Assembly (NCBI GenBank): GCA_024195265.1
Contig: JAJLRJ010000010.1
Span: forward strand, 1,658,981-1,722,980
From: Dendrophyllia cribrosa
Lineage: Eukaryota; Cnidaria; Anthozoa; Scleractinia; Dendrophylliidae
Length of the DNA stretch: 64,000 nucleotides
Direction of reading: 5' to 3'
Under the pieces are notes generated by a model. It saw only the letters and a list, made by a program, of their open reading frames with translations. It was not told the origin of the DNA and did not search any database. Of the stretch, positions 38,071-49,816 are shown one piece after another. The position numbers were made by a program, and so were the translations under genes. Every line of letters starts with the position of its first letter. Position 1 is the first letter of the stretch.

Positions 38071-38389
38071 TTGACCTTGGAATTTGGGAACTTGACAAAA
38101 TCTTGTGTTAAATTTTAGCGGAAGTAGTAGGGTAAAAACGCACCTGGGCCACTTCCAATTAACCCCAAATTTCACAGAAAAATCACAAAAATCGTTCCCC
38201 CCAAATTCAACAAATTAGGAAGTTGCTGGAACTGAACAGAAAAGGTTAAGTTATGTTAAATGAAACACTAGATGGAATTGATTAGAATTGCTGATTTTTA
38301 GCGAATGATTGAGGAAAGAAAAATGTTGAAAATTGTGTGAAATTTGGGGTTAATTAGAAGTGGCCCAGGTGCGTTTTTACCCTACTACT
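38071..38389. repeat. Polinton right terminal repeat (319 bp) with hairpin segment
   Basis: The inner 52 bp (38071-38122) are inverted relative to 19661-19712. The outer 267 bp (38123-38389) are, by eye, base-for-base the same as 19394-19660 in the same orientation. As the arms of this outer unit are inverted copies of one another, the outermost 54 bp still form a terminal inverted repeat. Confidence 0.93.
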
Positions 38390-38395
38390 GTCTTC
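38390..38395. repeat. Polinton target site duplication, right
   Basis: GTCTTC directly follows the last base of the element and matches 19388-19393. Confidence 0.93.
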
Positions 38396-39444
38396 TTGTT
38401 TACAAAGGCGTCTGATAATTTAGCCACGCAGAGAATTATTTATATAATAACCTACAGTCGGGCAGATAAGGCAAAATTTCCTCTGCGAGAGAGCTTTGCT
38501 AAAGCCGTAACAGAAGCGTGGCAATGTTTCGTTGCTCGATTCATTTTTAATAGGCAACGCCTCTCGGTAATCTGACATAAGTTTATATAAATTTCTTTGT
38601 GTAGTCAACCGGAACTGAAACACTGAGTAAAGCCGTCCGCACAGTACTCAGCGGCAAAAACCCTCTATTCTCAGTGTTTATGAATTATTTCAGTATGAAA
38701 ACCATGAAACCATATTGTGTTACAAAATATCTAATGGATTTGTCATAAATTTGTGGATATGAGAAACCGTGTGGAGTGATTCCAACAGTACTCACTAGAT
38801 TCCATAGTAAAGTGTTAAAGGATTGTCACAAATCACTTCAGCTACGTTTCTAAGTAAGTACTGTGCTTGGGGAATGAATTCGATAAAAATGCACGTTTCC
38901 AAAAGCCTACCACAGTGACCGAAATTGAGCAAAGAGAAAGAGACAGAATTCCAAAGCACGGTGAGACCAGTCTTTTGTTTAATTTTCCCTAAAAATTGTT
39001 AAGTCGAATTTGGTTTTGTTATTTTGGTGATTAATCTCTTGCTTAAGTTATGTAAAGCGAAAACTTCAAATAAAATTGTCATTTTTATAACTGCAAGTTG
39101 TTTTTGTTTAAATTAGCAGCCTGTAATTCATTAGTATGCTCTATACACTCATTAGTATGCTCTATTTTCTCATTAGTATGCTCTATATAGAGCATACTAA
39201 TTAGGCTTTTAAACAAAGGAAAACAAAAGAATTCATTAGTATGTTCTATAATAATAATAATAATAATAATAATAAATGCTTTATTTATCCTGAAAAAATG
39301 CTTCTATATAGAGCTTACTAATGAGTAGTTATTTTACCCCACAATTTCCCTGGGTTTCAAAGCCCCCGCCTCTTTACATAATTTAAGACAGTTTATGGGA
39401 TATAGAGCACACAAATACTCGGCACTGATTGGCTGAGTGGGTGT
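38396..39444. other. Spacer with short tandem repeats, no gene
   Basis: Three copies of CATTAGTATGCTCTAT (from 39128, 39149 and 39170) are followed by an inverted copy at 39187. An (AAT)n microsatellite runs from about 39246 to 39275. No coding sequence was recognised. Confidence 0.6.
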
Positions 39445-40680
39445 GACCATTTTCTTAAACTCGATAAAGCACGCGCCTTATGTCACGAGCGTGCTTTATT
39501 AAGGGATTATTATTCGACAGTGACATCATCTTACCTTATAAGGAAAAGAGAACATGCCAAATATCCGAGCGTATTACACAGTAGATTGCCGTATTACACC
39601 TTGGTGTCCTGGTTTAAAGACACAAGTTAATTTCAACCCCTGCGGGGCTCGAAAAAATACTACGCAACTCGTAAAATATCCACGCGTATTTGTTAAACCA
39701 TCCAATAAGGTGTATATAATGAACTCGAACCATCCAATCATAGCGCGCGCATTTCGTTGAGCATTTTATAATCCGTTATTATAAAATGCTTAAGGAAATG
39801 CGCGCGCTATGATTGGTTAAACGGAGTTCATTATTAAAGAAATAAAAAACGCGCCGAGTGCATTATTGAGTTATATAAGCACGCGGGAAGTTTTAAGAAC
39901 ACGAGAGAAGTGCAGAGAAGCACGAGCCAAAGGCGAGTGCTTCTCTGCACTTCTCGAGTGTTCTTAAAAATCCCCAAGTGCTTATACAACTCAACAATGC
40001 ACGAGGAACACGTTTTTTATTTCGTTTATAAAATAAAAACGGTTATAATGAACCTTACGTCTCGCGCGTGCTTTATCGAGTTATAATGAACTCGGTTTAA
40101 CCAATCATAGCGCGCGCATTTCCTTGAGCATTTTATAAAACTTATAATCTTAAAACTTATAATCTTAAAAATTCCCGCGTTCTTATATAACTCAATAATG
40201 CACTCGGCGCGTTTTTTTATTTCTTTAATATAAACACTTGGGAGTTTTAAAAAAAACGCTCAAGAAGTGCGAGAAGAACTAAAATTTCTTAATGGGACGA
40301 CAGAGTTTAATTCTGATTTTTCCGTTGAGTGTATAAAGCAAGTATAAATCGTGCAGCAAAGTTCTCAAGTTTACATACAATGACAAAACATTTTCAAACA
40401 CCTGTCACTAGGTCACTTCCTTTGTTTATCGCAAACAAAACCACCCACTACGCACGCTTTTCTCGGAAGCAGGAAAGACTTGTTACGCGATATTTCTGCT
40501 ACAGTTTACTCACTAAAATGGGTCACTGGATGCAATTTACTCAGTATTTTGAGTTCAGTTTACTCAGCTCTTTTGCTGTGAAATATATTGTGGACGTCGC
40601 TCTAAACGTCATCTTTTTAAATCTCTTCACGGTGGTCAATTTTCCTTACCAACTCAGTTCATAAAACCAAATTTTCATGT
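39445..40680. repeat. Palindrome-rich repeat related to 5940-7320
   Basis: The block repeats many segments of the 5.9-7.3 kb region. It contains a long palindrome at about 39736-39815 (arms with GCGCGCGC and GCATTTTATAA) and a second at about 39840-40010, centred between AGTGCAGAGAAGCAC and its complement. These are probably foldback transposon derivatives. Small open frames within it are repeat-borne. Confidence 0.7.
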
Positions 40681-40883
40681 TTTACTCCCCCAACGATGCA
40701 GCCCAACAGTTTTTTTGTGTTCTGCTGACGTTGTCAGCGAACGCTAATGTCATCGGGCGAGGTATTTTGTGTAAGGAATCATTTCCGGTGTAACAATAGA
40801 ATCCCCCCTGAAAAATCGTAACCAATCAAAGGGAAGAACTGACGAAATCTTAAGTGTTTCTGATAATTCTCTATGCTCATATT
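40681..40883. other. Spacer, no gene
   Basis: Short unannotated sequence between two repeat blocks. Confidence 0.4.
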
Positions 40884-41395
40884 GACTCGAATAATATTCC
40901 ATCTATTCACTTCAATTAAAGACTAACTTTCAGCTAAACAGTATGCTATCAAGGTTTCGCAATGTATCTGCCACTACAAATTATTTCAGCAGTCAAAAGC
41001 GAAGCGAAATCGCACGACGACTCATGTCATATGTTTGTTTACTATGACTGAGAGAAATTATAATTTTTCATGCCTACCTTTGAGAATTCATAACTCGAAT
41101 AATATTCCGTCGATTCACTTGAATTAAATATTGAATGACGACTAAAGAGTAAGCGATCAAGATGTTAGAATTTATTTGCGACTACGAATTATTTTAGCAG
41201 TCTAAAGCGAAGCGAAATCGCACGACGACTCATCATACCAGTTTGTTTACTTGTGAGAGAAGTTATAATTCTTCATGCTTACTTTTGAGAATTCGTAACT
41301 CGAATAATATTCCATCGATTTACTTCAATTAAAGACTGAATTACGGCTAAAGAGTAAGCGATCACGATTTCAGAATTTATCTAGAATTAGCCTGT
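40884..41395. repeat. Tandem repeat of about 207 bp, 2.5 copies
   Basis: ACTCGAATAATATTCC recurs at 40884, 41093 and 41298. Each unit also carries AGCGAAGCGAAATCGCACGA. The repeat is non-coding. Confidence 0.75.
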
Positions 41396-41690
41396 CGAGC
41401 CTATCAAGAAAGCGTTGAAGCTAGCCGCGACGCCAGCTGACAAAGTGGACGGTATTTTTCCTATCGTTACGCTCGACCCACGTTACGTTCCTGCCAGTAC
41501 ATATGCTCACCAGAAAATGCACTCAAATCGTTTGTCAAATAGCATTTGCTCGTATGCTGTGCAACACACGCCATATCAGCAAAACACACGGCCCCAGTGG
41601 GGCCCTATTTTTTTTTTATAAAAACTAACCCCTTTATTCTTTCGTTAACATTGAGCCCGTGATATGTAATGGTCAGCTGCCTTACCCATG
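41396..41690. other. Spacer with an unidentified small open frame
   Basis: A frame of 68 codons (about 41415-41621) reads through uncommon repeat-free sequence (for example VDGIFPIVTLDPRYVPAS). It has no recognised domain and may be a decayed exon or chance. Confidence 0.3.
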
Positions 41691-41699
41691 GTGACGGCG

Positions 41700-41730
<31 letters not shown>

Positions 41731-41935
41731 AGGCTGGGGAGTTCGACTTAGGAGTGGAGGGAGGGGGGGGTGGAGGGTTTGGTGAAGCAAAACGTCCAGG
41801 AGATGGGAAGGTACAAACGTTTCGTATTCACAAGTTGGCTCATAGGAGGAGGGAGGGGAGGGTGGGGTGTTGGCTCATAGGAGGGAGGGGAGGGTGGGGA
41901 GTTGGCTCATAAGATCCTTTGATTGTTTTGAGTCG
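41691..41935. repeat. G-rich minisatellite with a long poly-G tract
   Basis: A near-homopolymeric G run of about 30 bases begins near 41701. It is followed by GGAGGGAGGGG-type repeats and the CAAAACGTCCAGGAGATGGG segment, which is related to the minisatellite in the receptor units. It lies directly before the first visible COG3 exon. Confidence 0.7.
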
Positions 41936-42073
41936 TGCGTGAATGAAGATAGACTGACTGATGAATAAGTCAGCACCACAGTTTGTTTATAAACTAACCC
42001 CTTCATTTATCTACAGCAACTATATCTAGCCTCTTACGTATTTTTGATTCCCACACTGTTTATTCTTTACTAG

Positions 42074-45000
42074 GATGCCATCAATGGTCACTTGTTCCTT
42101 ATCAAGCATCTTCTGATCCTCAGAGAGCAGATTGCGCCGTTTGATGTAGATTTTGCCGTCAAAGAAATGTCGCTGGATTTTAGCAAGATGAAGACTGCGG
42201 CGTACGGACTATGGAGCCACAGCAACAGATTGTTTGCTCTTAGCAGCAGCAATGCTATTTTGGAATTCTTGTTAGATGTGAGTCGATTGTAACAGCAACT
42301 TCAGTAGAATCCTGATAACTTGAACCACAGGATATACAGCACCACAGGAAAGTACTGCTCAGTAGCTTTCATTTGAATGGTCACACTTTAGGATTTCATC
42401 CACAAACTCAAAAGTTAGAACCACCTTGTACAGCATAATAAACAATACCACAGGAAAGTACTGCTCAGTAGCTTTCATTTAAGGCTTCACTTTTGTGTTG
42501 GAAGGGTTAATGTAATCTACTTCTAACTTGGTTTATTGTTATTATGGGCCTTTCTTTATTTCTAACACTGCTTTATCGCTTTGTTATTGGTTTAAGGGAG
42601 CGCCTCAGTTAACAGAAAACTATTTGGATTCAAAAAAGGTAGGCGGAGCCCAGAAGTGTCTGCTCTCTTATCAGTAATCTCAATTTGTGCTCGGTATGTT
42701 ACAATTATTGTAACCGTTAAAGGTAATAAATATTTGCATATTATGACCAGGAAGAAGGGATAATTGAGACTAGAATAGTCGGTTTATGTATAGGGCGAAA
42801 TTGCGAGCACGTGCGCGCGAAGGTCACGCCGTCTAAGACCAGGAAGGAGGAGTTATATTTTTGTTTTCTTCTTATCAAGGATGTAGATGTTGAACTCCGT
42901 GTTGTGTGTGAACAGTTTATTCAGAATGTATCAGAGTCACTCATCGTTCCTCTTTCTGCATTCCTGACAAAGGTAAATTAATGTTGGTTTCACACTACAT
43001 CATGCTAAGTTTGTCTCAGGCAAGTGCTTGACTTAAGGTGGCTCCATATAGTTATTGGCCAGTCTTCCAAATAAAATATACACGATCTTATTGCTGTACA
43101 TGTCTTTCGAGAGTTTTGTTTCGCGATACTAGGCATAATATACACATACACGTAGCTTAGGCTTTCTCGGTTACGGAGAAGTCTAATTTGGCAGTCTTGT
43201 CTCGTTACTTTGGCAACCAATGATTGAGTTGTTGGGCTTGTTGTTCATGTTCAAGGCTAGCAAACCTCTCAACGGATTTTCTTGGTTTTTACACAGTAAA
43301 TATTTACGATCTTTGGTGAAACAGAAGAAACATTCAGTGAGCCTCATCTAACAAAGCCATAAAAAAATCGGTACATAATTCTCGGCAATTTTCTCACTTT
43401 CGTTTTTTACATTTATTGGGTTTGTGTATGTACAAACATTTTTGCCTTTTTTGGTGATCGAGAACAAAGAAAATTCTACCAATTTGTCTTCCCTACGAAT
43501 TCAACACGTCCACACTAGGAGCTGAAAAACGATGATCCAAAGATCGTTTCATCACCAGGCGCTGCTCGGACGTTTTTCTGTTCAATACGCCGTCCACAGT
43601 AAAACGATAGACCTGCGTTTTCAAAAGTCTCCGCTTTGAAAAGCGTTTTCGAAAACCTCCGTTTTCATCGATTTCATTCTCCGTTTTTGATCGTTTTAGT
43701 GTGGGTGATCGGTAAAAACGCATAAAAAGGTATGCGTTTTCAAACGAAAACGCATTAGTGTGGACGGGGCCTAATTCTCTCTTAACAATAATTTTGCACG
43801 TGCTTTAAAAAGTTTAATTAGCAAAACAAAAATTTTGCACGTGCGATAAAATAGTTTAATTAGCAAAACGGCATTTGCACGTGCGTAAAAAACGGCATTT
43901 TGCACGTGCGATAAAAAGTTTACAAAAACCCTGCACGTGCATTTTATGTTTTGGTACGTTTGTTTACCAAAAATGTTTAAACAAGCCTGATTGTAATTAA
44001 GAGGTAATTGAAAAAGATAGCTCTTTCCTTGTATGAAACTTGACGCAAATAATCAACGAAATATCTTATGCATTACTACAGTGATAAAATCCAACTGTTA
44101 TAAAGGTACCTTGCATTCTGTGAATAAATACTCATTTTCTATGGATAAATTTTTTCTTAACAAATAGATATACTCACTTGTCCTATTTTAACAATATGTA
44201 GGCTTAAATTCTGACGATATCATGAGATTTTTGTTTAGATTGCACGATTTACTGCAGACTCGTTTCAACTTTATGTTTGTCCGATTTTAGAGTTCTGCAA
44301 ACTAGAAAAGTGGACAAACAGATAGTTGAAATATGCCTGCAGTAAATTGTGTAATTTGAGCAAACGTTACGTGAAATCGTAAAAATTTCATCTTAATTTG
44401 TCACAAGAACCTTTTTATATCACTTTCTTTTCAAACCAAATTGCAGGTAACAGTAATCACGAATCTTGCGAAGGAAGAGGGGAAGGATTCTAAAGCGTTC
44501 CTAAAACAACAGCCCTTTGCAAAACCAGGTATTATTTGGCCTTTTCGCAGGGCTGTGCGACAACCCAAGTAATGATTGCTTATGACACTAGGGAAAATTG
44601 GAGGATCTTTGTTTACCTTTTTTTCCTCATTAGCAACATTAGCATAATGTCACAACTAGCTACAAATAAATGAACTCCCTAAATTACCAAGAATGTATGG
44701 CTGATGGCTCACTCCCACAGTCAATTATAGAGACATGTAGTGAAGTTCTAACTTTTGAGTCTGTGAACGAATTCCTATGGTGTGACCATTCAAATGAAAC
44801 CTCTTTGCCAGTACTTATGCATGATACCATTTGTTTTTCACTATTTTACAAAATGAAATTTGGGATTTTTCATGAATTTTGATATTTGGCACAAGTCTTA
44901 GGAGTTAAAGCGTTAGTGCAATCCATTTGTTAGCAGCTTATTGTTTGATTTATGCACACTCCTAAAATCCAGCAGTACCGTCCAAAGAAATTTTATGGCT

Positions 45001-46445
45001 TGAAGGCTCATACTAACATGTACAAGGGGACCTTCTTCTCTAATGTTGTTGATCTGTGGAGTGAACTTCCACCACATATCCTGGAACAACCGTCACTGAA
45101 TCGATTTAAAGCCGCTCTAGATAGTCGTTATTAACTCTATTATTAAATTTACTTTAAATATTGCATTTATACAACGCACAAACAATGTTTAGTTTGCACT
45201 GGCACTACAGTCACGTGATGGCCATAGCCTTTGTGGATGAAAGTTGTAGATGTAGATGAGTTAAAATGTATCAGCAAATATTCCCTTATATTCCTCAAAC
45301 TCGTCAAGTTTGAACAAAGCAAATCATCAGCGTGACGGTTGTTCAGAAACCCGATGTTAATCAGCATAGATTTTGGCGATTTTATTCCTTTGTTTTCGCT
45401 GTATTTAATAACCAGTCTGACATTTCACCTTAGTTAAGCTTATCATCGGCTTTCTGTTCAGAAAGCTTCGCTGTTAGGCTCAGCCTATCTATATATATAG
45501 TAATCAGTTTGAGAAGCTTTATCAAACACTCAAAAGAGCGTTTCATCAGGTCTCCAAACACCTCAAAGTTGGCTTTTAAAAAAACTCGGCTACGCCTCGT
45601 ATTTTTTTCACGGACTTGGGGGGTGTTTACATGACGCCCCGGCGCGAAAGTCGCCCCGGTGTCATGTAAATACCCCCTTAGTTTCTTGTTTTCTTCTCCG
45701 TTTCAGAGAATGTTCGCAAGGTCGTGAGTGAGACGTACATGTTGTTGAAGTCCAAACTCACAAGTACTCTACAGAGTATGGCTTTGTTCTTAGCAAACAA
45801 GGACACAGAATACATCCTTTTTAAACCTGTCAAGGTAACTTTTGCGGCTGTCTTGTGCAAGTATAACATCCATAGGTCGTGTTCTGTTGGCATCGACCCT
45901 TTTGATTTTATTTGGTTGCAATCAGGTCTTTAGCCACAACTTGAAAACTGAGAATCCTGGAGGCATTTCTCTCATAAAATTTATAAAAGCTTAAGGTGAC
46001 TCGCTCGAAATGCAAAATGCGCTCATCTGTGACCTGAATGCAATTTCCCAACGGCAAACTTTTGGTTATAACTTCTTTGTTTTTTACTCTATTGCAAGAA
46101 TTCTTTTTGTATTTGCTAGTTGAATGAAGCATGGATTAATAAATATGAACAGATTTTCTTCAAAATAAATACAGGAGCCAAAATCTGGATTTGCGCAAAC
46201 ACCTGATTTCATATTGAGGCCCTCCTAGAGAAAAAACGGTCCGTTTTATTTGGCTCAAAATTTGGGAATTGACTTCCTTTACGAAAAATTCGTCGGAACA
46301 GAAACGCTGCAACAGAAATAATGCCGTCAACTTAGGAGCTTATTTCCACCCGAGGTGAAATAAATATTTATTGTGCCTCGAGAAATAATAGTCATGGACA
46401 CTCAACACCAAGAACATGTTGTATAGGCATGCGTCGTGCCTCTTA

Positions 46446-46480
<35 letters not shown>

Positions 46481-46916
46481 GGGGCACCATACCCTGTAGA
46501 CTGTATCAAAGGACGTCGATTCCTAAATTTTGTGATAGAGTAAAAAGCAAAGAAGTTATTTGGTGATAACACATGGAAATTAAGCAAGCACGATTTCGTT
46601 TTTTTCGGCGGCACAGTGTCCCTTAAAAACGTTTTATAAACATTTTAATGTTTTTTTATTTGACAGGCCAAAGTTCAAGAATATTACAAACAGATGAATG
46701 ACCTGGTGACGGAAACATACTCAGAAGAAGATCAACAGATAATAGGATGTCCGTCTATTCAACAAGTAAGTTTCAAGACACTTTTGAAGCTGACACGTGA
46801 CAGAAGTAAATAGGAAGGAGAGGGGAAAGAGCCCCCTGATTGCTTTCACCACGTAAAGAAGCTCATTGGTATATTTTGCTTTTTTTCAGGTTTCCCTTCT
46901 TTTGGCGGTATCATGA
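42074..46916 (+). CDS. COG3: COG3, conserved oligomeric Golgi complex subunit 3, C-terminal exons
   Basis: Seven exons join in frame: 42074-42277, 42597-42638, 42880-42972, 44447-44528, 45707-45834, 46667-46765 and 46890-46916 (TGA). All have AG acceptors and GT donors. The first encodes [19 protein letters not shown], later ones [18 protein letters not shown] and IIGCPSIQQ, and the last VSLLLAVS. This order matches the C-terminal third of animal COG3, a lobe A subunit of the COG tethering complex that guides retrograde vesicles within the Golgi. Exons for the N-terminal two thirds are not seen upstream. Introns hold repeats: satellite copies, a MITE, a LINE tail and a poly-G tract. A possible AATAAA is at 47169. 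Confidence 0.88.
42325..42480 (-). repeat. Inverted copies of the 107-bp satellite in a COG3 intron
   Basis: About one and a half units of the satellite expanded at 50401-51390 occur here in reverse orientation, with AAAGTACTGCTCAGTAGC and GGTCACACTTTAGGATTTC. Confidence 0.75.
43507..43771. mobile_element. MITE-like element with GTCCACACTA ends
   Basis: CGTCCACACTA at 43507 and TAGTGTGGACG ending near 43767 are inverted ends around a sequence rich in CGTTTTC and GAAAACG. There is no coding region. This kind of element is common as a non-autonomous DNA transposon. Confidence 0.5.
43796..43940. repeat. Cluster of five GCACGTGC sites in a COG3 intron
   Basis: The palindrome GCACGTGC occurs at 43796, 43837, 43877, 43902 and 43933, within loosely repeated AAAA/TTTAATTAGC sequence. 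It contains the E-box core CACGTG. It may be regulatory, or just a decayed tandem repeat. Confidence 0.55.
44239..44357. repeat. Inverted repeat (hairpin) in a COG3 intron
   Basis: Imperfect arms, including GATTTACTGCAG and CTGCAGTAAATTGTG, surround a short loop. It is probably a small palindromic element. Confidence 0.5.
44952..45134 (+). pseudogene. LINE ORF2 C-terminal remnant
   Basis: The short frame includes [17 protein letters not shown] and [13 protein letters not shown]. It closely resembles the extreme C-terminus of non-LTR retrotransposon reverse transcriptases (L2/CR1/RTE-type). It lies in an intron and is 5'-truncated, as usual for LINE insertions. Confidence 0.6.
45619..45680. 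repeat. Hairpin with GTTTACATGACGCCCCGG arms
   Basis: TGTTTACATGACGCCCCGG and CCGGTGTCATGTAAATA are imperfect inverted copies. They lie about 25 bases upstream of the COG3 exon that starts at 45707, probably as a MITE remnant. Confidence 0.5.
46449..46482 (+). repeat. Poly-G tract in a COG3 intron
   Basis: A run of more than 30 G residues, broken once near its end by T. Such runs are prone to length errors in sequencing and to polymerase slippage. Confidence 0.85.
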
Positions 46917-48059
46917 ACAGTTTAATCCTACTTCTTGTTTGCATTAGAGAAGAATTTTCGAAACATCGAGATGCTGGGGACCAATAATACTTGTAGTAAA
47001 TAGCGACCTTCAGATCGGTGTAGGAGAACTAGTACAACTTTCAAACTTCAAACTAATGACGTTTTCCAGAGCTCTTGCTCTTCCGTGAAGTCTTAGAGTT
47101 TCTTTTAATAAGGTTTAAAGTACAGTCGGATCTCCAATGTTATAACAAAATGTTGTTAAATTGCTGGAAATAAATTCTAAATTTCGCGCGTCACCATTTT
47201 GAATTTTTATGACGTCATTTGGTTGCCGCTATTACAAGAATCGACGCTCTTTTTGTATACAACGATTGGGCAACCGTATGACGTCATAAAACTGAATTTA
47301 AATTGGCGGCGCGCGGGAAATTAAACAGCGAAAATATCCAATGGTTTTGCACACTAAAATTTTCTTTCCACTTGTTAATAAAAAAATTGAAACTTAGACT
47401 TAAATATTTAAAAATTAAGTTAGATGGTGCAAAGCATATTTTGCCATTTTATCTGCATAATACAAAGTAATATTAAGTAAATTATTTATTTCTTATGGTC
47501 TACCATTGGCGATAGGAAAAGGGCATTTCGACTAAATAAAGTTTTATTATCTCCAGAAAAAGACTTATACTGCTCACATTAAGTAGTCCTGTGTCTTTTT
47601 TGGTCGTTTCTCCCCATATATTTTGTAGACAAAGCTTTCAAAACACTGCATTTGATGCAGAAATAGTGCCAGCTTTCGTAATGTCTTGGTAATCGTAACC
47701 AAGTGGTTTTTTTATCGAATCCGAAGCGCAAGCGCTATTAAAATGCTCGCTCGGTGTTAACTCATAAAACCCACTGGGTAGGAAAAGGTTGGGCCGTTGC
47801 TAAGAGATATGAGCTATTGGCCAATCGTTGGGCAGAAAAGACAATGGAAATTGTTTTTGAAATTCGTCTTTAATCTGGTTAGCAAAAAAGTCATGCTAGT
47901 ACTGCTTGTTATAAAACAAAAATACGACTCTCCCCAGTCTACACTGTCTCAGGAAACTAATGAATATTGAAAAACTCTGAGTAAAACACTTCGGAATGTC
48001 AATTACGAAACAAAAGACTGACTAGTGTCTCTGTATCTTAAACCAGCAACTGTTGCGTG
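46917..48059. other. Downstream of COG3, no gene
   Basis: No open frame, repeat family or RNA gene was recognised in this 1.1-kb stretch. Confidence 0.5.
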
Positions 48060-48381
48060 TCACCTGTCAGAATCATCAAAGAAAGTTAGACTGTCTGAGT
48101 TGCCTAAGAGGCAAACACAGAGTTCATCGTAAGGTCGTTCTTTGAAAATTCCCAAACAATTGTTTGCGCCGCTGTTTGTCCCCCACAAACAAATTGGCAA
48201 CCTCCACCATGTCCAAACCATCTGCCAATTTCTCGTGGACATGCAGAAGCATGAGGTGATTGATCCTGGCCTCTCCCGTGGTTGAACGCAGGTAGGTCTT
48301 GACACGCTTTATGGCGGAGAAGGAGCGCTCGCTGATGGCGTTGGTAGCTGGCATGACAAGCATAAGCTTACAAGGGTGCAA
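48060..48381 (-). pseudogene. hAT transposase C-terminal (dimerisation) fragment
   Basis: One frame reads PATNAISERSFSAIKRVKTY followed by LRSTTGEARINHLMLLHVHE. This is the signature of the C-terminal dimerisation domain of hAT-family (ZMYM/TTF-like) transposases. A frame change near 48130 and lack of the catalytic core show that it is a remnant. Confidence 0.8.
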
Positions 48382-48510
48382 ATCTTACTCAGTTGGAGTT
48401 TTCGATCATTTCCGAGTGACTGAGATCAGTTTTGTTGTCAACATTTTATATTTGTGTTTTTATTTTTATTTTTTGAAAAAAAAAAACTGGGGAGCGGGGG
48501 AGACACGAAA

Positions 48511-48625
48511 TTTTTTTTATTTGCAGCAACTTTTTTATTTGCAGCAACTTTTTTATTTGCAGCAACGTTTTTATTTGCAACAACTTTTTTAAATGCAGCA
48601 ACTTTTATTTATTTGCAGAAACGCG
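48511..48625. repeat. 18-bp minisatellite, about six copies
   Basis: Units of the form TTTTATTTGCAGCAACTT follow one another with minor variation. The repeat length is a multiple of three, which produces a spurious open frame. Confidence 0.85.
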
Positions 48626-49816
48626 TTTTACAATTATATGGTGAAGTGCTTTTTATCTCGTTAATGCGCTTGCGCGTAAACGAGATGTACGATTCACTAC
48701 GAAAAAAAGGGGCAAAAGTTGTTAACAAAGGTTCTTTGTTTAGTTTGTTAACATTTGTCCGGGGGGGGTTACTCATTTCTTTTTTATAGAAGCTATATTA
48801 GGGCACCGAGGATATGGTTGGTTCAGGGTTGGTTAAACAGGTTTGGATTTCAAGAAGTGCGTCACATACCGCCACTAAAATTTTTTATGTCTTGACCCTT
48901 GTGGGCCACCGTACCCAATAGGTTTAATGAGCGAAAACAATACCTCCGGCACGAGCGTTTTACATTTGGTACATTTCCTTTCCGTTACCTGCAAAACAAC
49001 AACGTCAAATGATATTAAAATTATAGGTTTTGTGGAGAAAGTGAACAAACGACGGTTAAGTTACCTTCCTCTATTTGAAGTTAAAAGCCCTCTGTACAAA
49101 ATCAGCTCCTTGCAATCCAGTCACATAACATTAGACAAACTAATCAAATTGGAACAATTAATTGGAACGCAGTTTAAAATAGTGCGAATTCTTTTTTGAA
49201 GTAAACTTGTTTAACTGCAAAAACCGTGGACGAAGATCCTGCTGGTTTTTCGTTGGATCTCACAGGAGGAGACCTAATCAGACCTAATTTTTTGAAGTGA
49301 CGTTTTCCTTGGCGCCGCCGTCATTGTTGCTTAAACTCCCTAAATATTTTTTGAAAATCGAAACCGTCACTTCGCTCCGCACAGAAAACCCCCGAACAAC
49401 TTGGATTCCAGGTTTCTCGCGCCAACTTAGTTCCAATTTGCTTCCATATTTGGAGATGGGCATGATTCGCATGACTGGGGATGACTGGGTTCTAAGTTAA
49501 TCTTAGCGCCCGCGCCTCGGATTAAAAAAAACGTTTGGTTACCAAGACTTTACGAATGCAGCGCTATTTATAAATCGAACGAACTTTTTTCCAGGTAGAA
49601 ACGACAACAAAAGACACAGGACTACTGAAATGTGAGTGATTTAAGTTTATTTCAGATAAATTAAACTTTATTTAGTCGAAATGCACTTTTGCTACTGGCT
49701 GTTAAAGGTGTGTAATTGTAAAGAAAGAAATATTGTGAGAACTGTGCAAGAAATTCTGAAGTGCGACCATTCAAATGAAAGCTACATTGTACTGAGCAGT
49801 ACTTTCATGTCGTACT
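48626..49816. other. Unassigned stretch, no supported gene
   Basis: A 90-codon frame at 48927-49199 has no recognised domain. Near 49760-49816 lies a diverged single unit of the 107-bp satellite, interrupted by the following palindrome. Confidence 0.4.

Larger units (their letters stand above)
19394..38389. mobile_element. Complete Polinton/Maverick (adintovirus-like) element, 18,996 bp
   Basis: The element begins AGTAGTAGGGTAAAAACG and ends with its complement, between 6-bp GTCTTC duplications. It encodes the hallmark set: protein-primed polymerase B, retroviral-type integrase with chromodomain, packaging ATPase, adenain-like protease, penton and double-jelly-roll capsid proteins. PLA2, VLTF3-like and fibre-like genes are also present. 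Genes are tightly packed on both strands, and the terminal genes stop or start within a few tens of bases of the inner repeat border. The polymerase is interrupted and two genes lack ATG starts, so this copy is probably not autonomous as read. Confidence 0.95.

Noticed and set aside
19394..38389. The 267-bp direct terminal repeats read as LTRs
   Set aside because: They are internally palindromic, are joined to inverted repeats, and enclose DNA-virus-type genes; LTR features such as TG...CA ends and a primer-binding site are absent.
48299..48789. Frames of about 100 codons with FLFAATFLFAATF repeats
   Set aside because: They read through an 18-bp minisatellite and antisense to the hAT fragment.
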